Positions 1 to 5,634 of a DNA stretch of 6,977 nt are shown piece by piece. A model generated the notes under the pieces. That model saw nothing but the letters and a program-made list of their open reading frames with translations, made no database searches and was not told where the DNA came from. Origin of the DNA: Syntrophobacteria bacterium (lineage in GTDB: Bacteria > Desulfobacterota > DSWW01); contig JAQYVQ010000031.1 in NCBI GenBank assembly GCA_030145435.1, positions 1 to 6,977 of the forward strand. The letters run 5' to 3'. Every line of letters begins with the position of its first letter. Position 1 is the stretch's first letter. The position numbers and the translations under genes are program-made.

Positions 1-728
1 CTCTCTTGCGTGAGAGGCTCGGGCGTTACCAGACAAACCTCGAGTTGCCCATCCAAGTCCGTCCCTTGGACCCTGATGAGGCAATCGGCAAGGACGCAGA
101 TCCTTCCTTTGTGATCAAGAAAGGCAAGGAACGGATCATCGAGGCCACATTCCAGGGACACAAGGGCCAGGCCTTCACGGACCGTCCCATCGGCTGGTCA
201 GGCAACCTGGCAGATCTACTATCCTTAAACCTCGATGAGATCCCGAAACGTGCCGTCTTCGTGGCTGGCCTCAACGCCGTGCTCAGCGCCTTGGAACAAC
301 TCCCCGGAACCGTCCACTGCAAGGATGAAGACCCGTCCCGGTGTGGGCCTGAGATCGCCCGGGTCCTCTACGAGCGCTTTGGTACTGTCCGCGTCGGCAT
401 TGTCGGACTCCAGCCGTCGATCCTCAAGGCCCTGGTTTCCCAGTTCGGCCCGAACGCTGTGCGGGTGGTGGACTTGAACCTGGAGAACATCGGGGAGACA
501 CGTTCAGGGGTTGTTGTCTGGGATGGCGAAAAGGACCTGCCCCGCCTGGTGGCCGAATGTGATGTTGGCCTTGCAACGGGGTCGAGCGTGGTCAACCGCA
601 CCCTGGACGGGATCCTGGAGCGATTCAGGCAGGCAGAGAAGCCCCTCATCCTTTTCGGTAACACCATCTCCAGAGTTGCAGCCCTGCTCGGCCTGGAGCG
701 CCTCTGCCCCTTCGGCAGGACCGGTTAA
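1..728 (+). CDS. DUF364 (PF04016) putative heavy-metal-chelation protein, 5' partial
   Basis: The reading frame is open to the left edge (first full codon at 3), so the gene is probably 5'-truncated. A TTG at 6 could serve as a start but has no visible ribosome site. The visible ~240 residues resemble the DUF364 family, numbered here from that TTG. They include a QAFTD segment (55-59), a paired-cysteine stretch HCKDEDPSRC (104-113), a Rossmann-like GIVGLQP loop (131-137), DLNLENIG (156-163) and TGSSVVNRTLD (191-201). Known for the family: an enolase-N-like domain packs on a Rossmann-like domain to form a pocket proposed to chelate metal, with no proven reaction. The protein looks soluble, with no signal peptide or membrane segment. 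It runs convergently to the Mo-enzyme operon. A role in metal or cofactor supply to that enzyme would fit but is only inference. Family call fairly sure, function not. Confidence 0.8.
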   Translation, partial: LLRERLGRYQTNLELPIQVRPLDPDEAIGKDADPSFVIKKGKERIIEATFQGHKGQAFTDRPIGWSGNLADLLSLNLDEIPKRAVFVAGLNAVLSALEQLPGTVHCKDEDPSRCGPEIARVLYERFGTVRVGIVGLQPSILKALVSQFGPNAVRVVDLNLENIGETRSGVVVWDGEKDLPRLVAECDVGLATGSSVVNRTLDGILERFRQAEKPLILFGNTISRVAALLGLERLCPFGRTG

Positions 729-800
729 ACCCGCCTGCCTCAGAATTAAACCCTGACCCCACTCATCCCATGGAAACGCAGCCGGCGCGCTGGACCCGGG
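729..800. other. Convergent intergenic spacer
   Basis: This 72-bp gap lies between two convergent stop codons. I see no hairpin followed by a T-tract on either strand, so no convincing intrinsic terminator. A weak CAGC/GCTG stem (779-792) and an ACCCGGGT palindrome (794-801) are the only local symmetries. TTAAACC occurs three times in or at the edges of the gap (725, 746, 801); two of these overlap the stop codons of the flanking genes. Termination may be Rho-dependent or lie inside the opposing gene. Confidence 0.5.
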
Positions 801-3038
801 TTAAACCGCCTCCACCCGACAGGGCACATACCGATGAAGCGGTGTTGCCGCAATCCTGTCACGATGGGTGTTCTTGGTCAGGCGGTTGACGTTGGCGCCG
901 AACTTGACACCGTCATAGTCGAGGCCAAAGCCGTGGGGAATCATTATGTACCCCTTCCTGGTCAGCTCGGTTACTTCGAGCTCAATGGTCTCCTGACCCG
1001 CCTCGGTGATTACCCTTACCATCTGTCCGTCGGAAAAGCCGTACTCCTCGGCGTCTCCCGGGTTCATTATCGCGGTACATGCCCTCTTGCCCTCGTTCCA
1101 GGCGGGATCCCGCATGTTGGTATTGGCATTCGTGTCCATATGACGGCCTGCCGACATGACGAGGGGGTATTCTTTCTTGTTCTTTTCAAGGTCTTCCAGC
1201 TCCCTTGCCGGATCAATCTCCCTCAGCCATTCCCCGAAGTCCTTGTCATAGAGTTCGATCTTACCGCTCGGCGTTGCCAGGTTCTCCAGGTTCTTCTCCG
1301 GATCCACAACACCCACCAGCACGCCTTCGGGTTTGTCCACGATGGCCTGAAACATCTCGAGCCCCTGGTCCGGTCCCATGGCGAACCCGGCTCTTTCCGC
1401 TTCTTCCATCCGTGTCTGGGATCTTACCTGAAGTATGGCGCAAAGAACGGACAGGTGGGATGAGCCAATGGTATTGCCCAGCGTCTTTGATACGATAAAC
1501 GGCAGGGCACCGGCACTGGTCGGGTTCTCCATAACATATCCCATGAGCGTGTCCCGGTATTCTTTGCCACAGCTGCTTTCAGCCGCCTTATACAGAGATT
1601 CGGGAAGTTCGGGAATCAGACCCATGGCATCTGCAAGGCGCGTATAGATCTCTCCGGGTTCCAGCTGTTCTCCCTCGGGCTCCACCACGGGCCGCCGCAT
1701 CTGAAAGTAGACTTCCGGGAAATGCATGGAAAAGAGGGTAGAGTCCCACGACTCGTAAGCTGACTTGGCAGGAAGGACATAATGGGAAAGGGCTGCGGTT
1801 TCGCTCATGGCTATGTCCGTTGTGATCGCCAGATCCAGCTTGCGGAACGACTCTTCGTATGCCGTTGTATCCGCATAGGACCTCAGGGGGTTCGCATTCT
1901 GGTTGATCACAACCCTGAGGCGGTCGGGATGACCGCTCAGGATCTCTTCCGGCATCACATTGGGCGGGAACATCCCCTGAATCGCCGGTATGTCCGTCGT
2001 TTGGGTTCGCCAGGTATTCGGATCTTCCGGATCGGAGTGGGGCGGGTCCATCATGAACCCGCCGGGGAAATAGTTCCCTCCCGGTCGACAGATCCGACCG
2101 CTCAACGCCAGAAAGACAACGATGAGATAGGAGAGCAGCGTACTGTGTCGGCCCATCAGGACGCCCAGATCATCGGCGAGACACGATCGCCGGCTGACAA
2201 ATTCACGACAGACTCGAACCACCTGATCGTATTCGAGTTCACAGACCTCTAACGCCGCCTTTACGTCGAAACCCTCATACCACGGCATCACCTCGTCTAG
2301 ACCGTTGACATGCTTTTCGACGTATTCCTTGTCAACCCATCCCTCCTTGAGAAGAATGGAAATCATGGATTTCAGAAGAAGACCGTCGGTTCCCGGTCGG
2401 AGGGCCAGGTGAATATCCGCAAGCTTTGCGGTTTCGGAAACCCGGGGATCGATCACGACCAGTAGTTTTTCCGGGTCTTTCGAGAATTTCATCATCTTAC
2501 GGCGTGCCTGGGGCGTCTGGTGGCTCATCATGGGATTCCAGCCGTGAACCACCAGCATGTCCGTGTTCTTCAAGTCTTTGGTGAACATGAGGCCCTGGCT
2601 TCCCATGGTAACACCGTGGGCCCAATACCGCCCGGTGTGTTCCTGCCCAAGGGCCGTGTAGTTGTATTGAGAGCCGAGCAATTCACCGAACCGACTCACA
2701 AATGGTATGCCGAAATGGCTCCCCTGTCCGCTGATGACCCATGCCAGGGAACGGGGCCCATGCGCATCCAGTATGGCTTTGAGTTTTTCGGCGATTTCGC
2801 CGATAGCCTGGTCCCATGAGATCCGCTCGAATTGATCCCCAGCCCTTTTCAAGGGATAGAGAACCCGGTCCGCATTGTGCTGGTGGAACGCGATATTGAG
2901 TCCTTTCCGACAGACGTACCCCTCACTCCTGGGATTGTTCTTGTCAGGGCGGACTTTGACGATCCTGTTGTTCTCAACCTGTACTTCCAAACCACAATTC
3001 TGGCCACAGAGTGCACAACTTGTTGTTTTCCAGGACAT
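801..3038 (-). CDS. Molybdopterin (Mo/W-bis-MGD) oxidoreductase, DMSO-reductase superfamily
   Basis: A 745-aa catalytic subunit. An N-terminal [4Fe-4S] motif (C8, C11, C15, C43) is followed by the usual Lys in CRKG (43-46). The central molybdopterin domain spans about 58-480, with IDPR (196-199), RPGTDG (214-219) and LPAKSAYES (422-430). The C-terminal MGD-binding domain spans about 625-742 (SAGRHMDTNANTN, then MNPGDAEEYG). There is no twin-arginine leader, so it is expected in the cytoplasm. By hand alignment with formate dehydrogenase H, the Sec-His pair falls on E133-H134, so the usual Cys/Sec metal ligand is missing. I chose the ATG at 3038 because AGGGGG sits 6 nt upstream and the [4Fe-4S] motif follows at once; an in-frame extension to 3179 would only read through the preceding gene. 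It is the last gene of the operon, 10 nt after the QueG-like gene. Length fits the polysulfide-reductase/acetylene-hydratase size class. Substrate unknown. Confidence 0.93.
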   Translation of the reverse strand: MSWKTTSCALCGQNCGLEVQVENNRIVKVRPDKNNPRSEGYVCRKGLNIAFHQHNADRVLYPLKRAGDQFERISWDQAIGEIAEKLKAILDAHGPRSLAWVISGQGSHFGIPFVSRFGELLGSQYNYTALGQEHTGRYWAHGVTMGSQGLMFTKDLKNTDMLVVHGWNPMMSHQTPQARRKMMKFSKDPEKLLVVIDPRVSETAKLADIHLALRPGTDGLLLKSMISILLKEGWVDKEYVEKHVNGLDEVMPWYEGFDVKAALEVCELEYDQVVRVCREFVSRRSCLADDLGVLMGRHSTLLSYLIVVFLALSGRICRPGGNYFPGGFMMDPPHSDPEDPNTWRTQTTDIPAIQGMFPPNVMPEEILSGHPDRLRVVINQNANPLRSYADTTAYEESFRKLDLAITTDIAMSETAALSHYVLPAKSAYESWDSTLFSMHFPEVYFQMRRPVVEPEGEQLEPGEIYTRLADAMGLIPELPESLYKAAESSCGKEYRDTLMGYVMENPTSAGALPFIVSKTLGNTIGSSHLSVLCAILQVRSQTRMEEAERAGFAMGPDQGLEMFQAIVDKPEGVLVGVVDPEKNLENLATPSGKIELYDKDFGEWLREIDPARELEDLEKNKKEYPLVMSAGRHMDTNANTNMRDPAWNEGKRACTAIMNPGDAEEYGFSDGQMVRVITEAGQETIELEVTELTRKGYIMIPHGFGLDYDGVKFGANVNRLTKNTHRDRIAATPLHRYVPCRVEAV

Positions 3039-3044
3039 GATCTT

Positions 3045-3050
3045 CCCCCT
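3045..3050 (-). promoter_or_regulatory. Shine-Dalgarno site deciding the start of the Mo-enzyme gene
   Basis: On the minus strand AGGGGG lies 6 nt before the ATG at 3038. Its first two bases are also the last two of the TAG stop of the preceding QueG-like gene (3051-3049). This suggests ribosome re-initiation and coupled synthesis of the two proteins, and it argues against the longer in-frame start at 3179. Confidence 0.75.
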
Positions 3051-4014
3051 ATAGAATCGGATGGTTGAGTGACGAGTGACGGGCCGAAAAGTCATAATCC
3101 TTGAGTGTCTTCTTAATGACCTTTCGTGATGGACACTTGTGCAGGCATTTTCCGCAGAAATCACCGCAGATGATTCCAAAGCAATTTTCTATCATCATTT
3201 TTTCATACAGGTGCATCATTTCCCCGGTTTCCTGATCTGCAACCAACTGTACGGCATTACCTGGCCCGTCGGGAAGTGTCTCTTCCGTCCTGCCGCCGGC
3301 ACCCTTGATCATCGCCAGAATCGCATAGACACAACGGATATTGTCATGCACACCATACGTGAACTCTTTGTTTCCTACCCTGCACGTCTGGGTTTCCTCT
3401 GTGGATATGGCTTCCGCCGGACAGACTTTGGCACATTTGTGCCCGCACAGGTCAGGCCGACAAATGGCCGGCCCATCATACATGGGCGTGGGTTCGAGTT
3501 CAGCCGAGGTAAGAAGAGAATTGAATCGGTTCATGGTGCCGAATTCAGGGGTCATGGCAAGCCCGTTCCATCCGAAGGATGCAATTCCCGAAGCTACCGC
3601 CGCATGCCTGTGTGAGAATTCCGCTTTCATTTCACCGGTTGCGAGGGTGGTGTCAAAATACTTGGCCATGCTGCTTGTCCACGTAGGCATAAAGGCCAGC
3701 GTCTTGTGTCCCTTGTACTCGAGCGCCCTTGCCATCCGGTTCACGGCCCTCGAACTTTCGAGATTGGTCAATCCATAACCGTAGAAGAGATAGGGCGTCA
3801 GGGTCTTCGTCATATCCGCCTGGTCTCCCCAGATATCCGCCATTTCATTGAACAAGTGCAATCCAATGGAGATGACGGATTTGCACTCCGGCATGAAATC
3901 GGTCGGTCTGTGGCCTTCCGGTGCCTCGGCAAATCTCTCCACCGGTGCGATCCCCACCAGATCCGCTCCCCATTCCAGAAGCTTGGCGACTACATTCTTT
4001 GTCAATTTGTCCAT
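3049..4014 (-). CDS. QueG-like double [4Fe-4S] protein
   Basis: A 321-aa soluble protein. The first two thirds resemble the epoxyqueuosine reductase (QueG)/reductive-dehalogenase-like fold, including a GWNGLAMTPEFGTMNRFNSL stretch (148-167) comparable to the QueG segment before its clusters. Two cysteine sets follow: C185-x4-C190-x3-C194-x3-C198-P, and C278-x4-C283-x3-C287-x2-C290-x3-C294-P, with C228 between them. These would ligate two [4Fe-4S] clusters. Known relatives bind cobalamin and reduce substrates; whether this one binds cobalamin cannot be seen here. Given its place between the membrane genes and the Mo-enzyme gene, an electron-transfer partner of the Mo enzyme seems more likely than tRNA modification, but that is inference. 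The ATG at 4014 has a strong GGAGGA site at 4024-4019. Two tandem GAGTGAC copies (+ strand) lie near its 3' end. Generic annotation would be '4Fe-4S ferredoxin/QueG-like'. Confidence 0.85.
   Translation of the reverse strand: MDKLTKNVVAKLLEWGADLVGIAPVERFAEAPEGHRPTDFMPECKSVISIGLHLFNEMADIWGDQADMTKTLTPYLFYGYGLTNLESSRAVNRMARALEYKGHKTLAFMPTWTSSMAKYFDTTLATGEMKAEFSHRHAAVASGIASFGWNGLAMTPEFGTMNRFNSLLTSAELEPTPMYDGPAICRPDLCGHKCAKVCPAEAISTEETQTCRVGNKEFTYGVHDNIRCVYAILAMIKGAGGRTEETLPDGPGNAVQLVADQETGEMMHLYEKMMIENCFGIICGDFCGKCLHKCPSRKVIKKTLKDYDFSARHSSLNHPIL
3067..3080. repeat. 7-bp tandem direct repeat GAGTGAC x2
   Basis: Two abutting identical copies (3067-3073, 3074-3080) lie in the last codons of the QueG-like gene, encoding part of the RHSSL tail. 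Losing one copy would shift the frame past the TAG at 3051-3049 and into the frame of the downstream Mo-enzyme gene, with no intervening stop. The repeat is directly visible; any biological role is conjecture. Confidence 0.8.
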
Positions 4015-4032
4015 GGTTTCCTCCGATAATCC

Positions 4033-4293
4033 CTAAGGGCTTTCTTTTTGAATGGTCGCCAGGTCCCTGCGTGTGAGTACGATGAAGATAATGCTGATGG
4101 TATAGAACGGCGCGGCCACGATGAAGCCGTAGACCACGTTCTGGGCCGTATTCGTGTGGTCCACAAACGGGAAGGTGATGTAGGCCTCCACGATGTGAAT
4201 GACAAAGAGAAGGAGCAGGAAGTAGGCCATTCGGAGCTTGGCGCGAAGCGCGGTTTCCAGTCCGGCCGGATCGGCTTGCTCTGCGGGATTCAT
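4033..4293 (-). CDS. Small two-helix membrane protein
   Basis: An 86-aa protein of no family I recognise. A hydrophilic N-terminus (1-20) precedes a first membrane helix at about 22-41 and a second at about 53-74, with a short DHTNTAQN loop (45-52) between them and a charged tail (TRRDLATIQKESP). Positive charge on both ends (R17-R21, R75-R76) suggests both termini are cytoplasmic. The start ATG at 4293 has AGGAG at 4305-4301. It ends 18 bp before the QueG-like gene. It could be a membrane anchor or small subunit for the redox proteins encoded next to it; nothing in the sequence identifies a ligand or cofactor. Confidence 0.82.
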   Translation of the reverse strand: MNPAEQADPAGLETALRAKLRMAYFLLLLFVIHIVEAYITFPFVDHTNTAQNVVYGFIVAAPFYTISIIFIVLTRRDLATIQKESP

Positions 4294-4311
4294 TCTGTGT
4301 CTCCTATGTGT

Positions 4312-4326
4312 GCGGGGTTGCCCCGC
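4312..4326 (-). other. Intercistronic GC-rich hairpin
   Basis: In the 44-bp gap between the 260-aa and 86-aa membrane genes, the transcript can form a perfect 6-bp stem GCGGGG/CCCCGC with a 3-nt CAA loop. No T-run follows, so it is not a standard intrinsic terminator. It lies 6 nt before the AGGAG site of the next gene, so it could act as an mRNA processing or stability element or modulate downstream expression. It is the longest gap inside the operon. Confidence 0.55.
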
Positions 4327-4337
4327 TTCTCTGCAAT

Positions 4338-5120
4338 TTAGGGTCTGCCGATTAAGTTCAAGGTGTTGTTCGGGAAAACACTGTCAAAGGGGCCCCAGTT
4401 GTTGGCAAATGCAAGGGTTACCGTGGCGACCCCCATACAGCAGACGAAGAAGATCGGCAGGTAGGCCATCAGCCGGAAATAGAAGACCTTTCCGATCCTT
4501 CCTGTCTCCATGCCGGACAGATCCATCGTGTCCGTCTGAAAGATTCTTCCTTCGATCGCCGAGAGCCAGGCGAAGCCCCCTTTTTGGAGGACAGTGCGCT
4601 CAAAGACCGCACCGAAGAAGAACAGGAGGAAGAACCAGCCTATGTAGTTCCCCAGGGTCACGCCACGAAGGTAGAAGCCGGGGGATGTCCATCGCCACCA
4701 TTCATTCACGACCGATATCGGGTCGAGGAGCATGTCGAAACTGACGAGCATCATGCCGGCAAATGCCGCCTTGACCCAGATGTTCGTCCTGTCTCCGAGA
4801 ATCCGAATGGACATGAGCAGGGCGGGCAGGCTGAGCAGAAACCAGCCGATGCAGATCGCCAGGGGTACGACCAGGACCCACGCGACCCAGCCGGCATACC
4901 CGTCTATGAGTTTCCCGCCGAAATGGTAGTAGTCAGCATACGCGAAATAGTCGTACCCGCCCAGGATGACCATCGCATTTTCGATGATCCCGGTCCACAG
5001 AATCGAACCCCAGAGGAATATGCTGGTTCGCTCCCTTCCCAGGACGAGCCGGCCTTCTCGCAGCATCAACAGAAAGAAACCATACAAGACCACTTCCAGG
5101 ACCCAGGATTCCAGCTTCAT
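4338..5120 (-). CDS. Polytopic membrane protein, CruF/DUF422 (carotenoid-synthesis, PF04240)-like
   Basis: A 260-aa membrane protein with about six hydrophobic segments (roughly 5-21, 34-54, 77-104, 117-137, 157-174, 213-239). Its middle resembles the CruF/DUF422 family: an ENAMVILGGYDYFAY stretch (47-61), a D129-x3-D133-P134 motif in the fourth helix, a WWRW aromatic patch (141-144), and GNYIGW (157-162) starting the next helix. Known members include CruF, a carotenoid 1,2-hydratase that adds water to an isoprenoid C=C bond; many others are uncharacterised. No other carotenoid genes are visible, so pigment synthesis cannot be assumed. In this operon it may act on a lipid or isoprenoid substrate or be a membrane subunit of the redox system (inference). 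The ATG at 5120 follows GGGAG at 5132-5128, 18 bp after the upstream gene. The family assignment is from memory of motifs and is moderately sure. Confidence 0.78.
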   Translation of the reverse strand: MKLESWVLEVVLYGFFLLMLREGRLVLGRERTSIFLWGSILWTGIIENAMVILGGYDYFAYADYYHFGGKLIDGYAGWVAWVLVVPLAICIGWFLLSLPALLMSIRILGDRTNIWVKAAFAGMMLVSFDMLLDPISVVNEWWRWTSPGFYLRGVTLGNYIGWFFLLFFFGAVFERTVLQKGGFAWLSAIEGRIFQTDTMDLSGMETGRIGKVFYFRLMAYLPIFFVCCMGVATVTLAFANNWGPFDSVFPNNTLNLIGRP

Positions 5121-5138
5121 AAGCTCTCTCCCTTTAGC

Positions 5139-5348
5139 CTAGCCAAACATCTCGTCACTTGCCGCGTTGTTCATGGCCTGCTGTTCCTGAAGGGTCCATG
5201 TACAACCTTTCTGGCACTCTGCTACGGTGCGCACGCCGCAGAAATTGCTGCCAAAGGCTATTTTTGCGACCACCGGGCCGCCGCACGTGGGGCAGACGAG
5301 GTGGGTCGGTGTGGACTGTGGGGAGGCCCCGGTTGTCTTGGCGTTCAT
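5139..5348 (-). CDS. Small five-cysteine zinc-ribbon-like protein
   Basis: A 69-aa soluble protein. After a Thr/Ser/Pro-rich N-terminus (1-16) comes a CPTCGGP knuckle (C19, C22), then C37, then C45-x3-C49 in an AECQKGCTW context, and a polar tail. The pattern suits a zinc ribbon or small metal-binding domain, with one cysteine more than a simple four-ligand site needs. I prefer the ATG at 5348 because AGGAG (5360-5356) lies 7 nt upstream and overlaps the end region of the previous gene; a 14-residue longer start at 5390 would overlap that gene by 29 bp and has no clear ribosome site. It could be an accessory or regulatory metal protein. I do not recognise a named family. Confidence 0.75.
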   Translation of the reverse strand: MNAKTTGASPQSTPTHLVCPTCGGPVVAKIAFGSNFCGVRTVAECQKGCTWTLQEQQAMNNAASDEMFG

Positions 5349-5361
5349 GTTGTGTCTCCTT

Positions 5362-5634
5362 TCAGGCAAGCCAGGCCCCGACGATGGCAAGGAGGATGCC
5401 GCCGATAAGAACTTGCAGAGCCCACTGCTTCTTCAATGAATCGTTGCCCCGGAGGCGGGTCAGGAACCGGACCATGGGTGCGTCCGACATCTCCCCGCCG
5501 CCCATCATGGTGACGGACATGTACATCTTGCCGAGGTCTTCTTGTTTCATGCGGTACAGGAAGGTCCCGGCGAGGAGCCCGATGAATCCGAGAAACATGA
5601 AGAAGGTTCCGACGAGTTGGCTGAGAAGGCTCAT
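5362..5634 (-). CDS. Small membrane protein with N- and C-terminal helices
   Basis: A 90-aa protein with one hydrophobic helix at about 7-27, a hydrophilic middle (about 28-71, containing a Met/Gly-rich MMGGGEM patch at 43-49), and a second helix at about 73-89 that ends almost at the C-terminus. The start ATG at 5634 overlaps the stop of the 439-aa gene as ATGA, with AAGGAA about 9 nt upstream, so translation is probably coupled. A longer open frame extends upstream to 6420 but is only the alternate frame of the 439-aa gene. No family recognised. Its position suggests it anchors the upstream protein or a complex to the membrane (inference). Confidence 0.8.
   Translation of the reverse strand: MSLLSQLVGTFFMFLGFIGLLAGTFLYRMKQEDLGKMYMSVTMMGGGEMSDAPMVRFLTRLRGNDSLKKQWALQVLIGGILLAIVGAWLA

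Noticed and set aside
729..800. Bidirectional intrinsic terminator between the convergent genes
   Set aside because: Only weak short stems and no T-tract on either strand.
834..1463. 209-residue plus-strand frame opposite the Mo-enzyme gene
   Set aside because: Antisense to the well-supported MGD-binding domain; no recognisable domain and no ribosome site.
3039..3179. 47-residue N-terminal extension of the Mo enzyme
   Set aside because: It would be out-of-frame reading of the QueG-like C-terminus. The ATG at 3038 has a good SD and places the [4Fe-4S] motif at the expected position.
4584..5408. 274-residue plus-strand frame opposite the CruF-like and mini-protein genes
   Set aside because: Antisense shadow spanning two real genes and their gap; its composition (His/Pro/Glu-rich) is what the reverse of membrane-protein codons gives.
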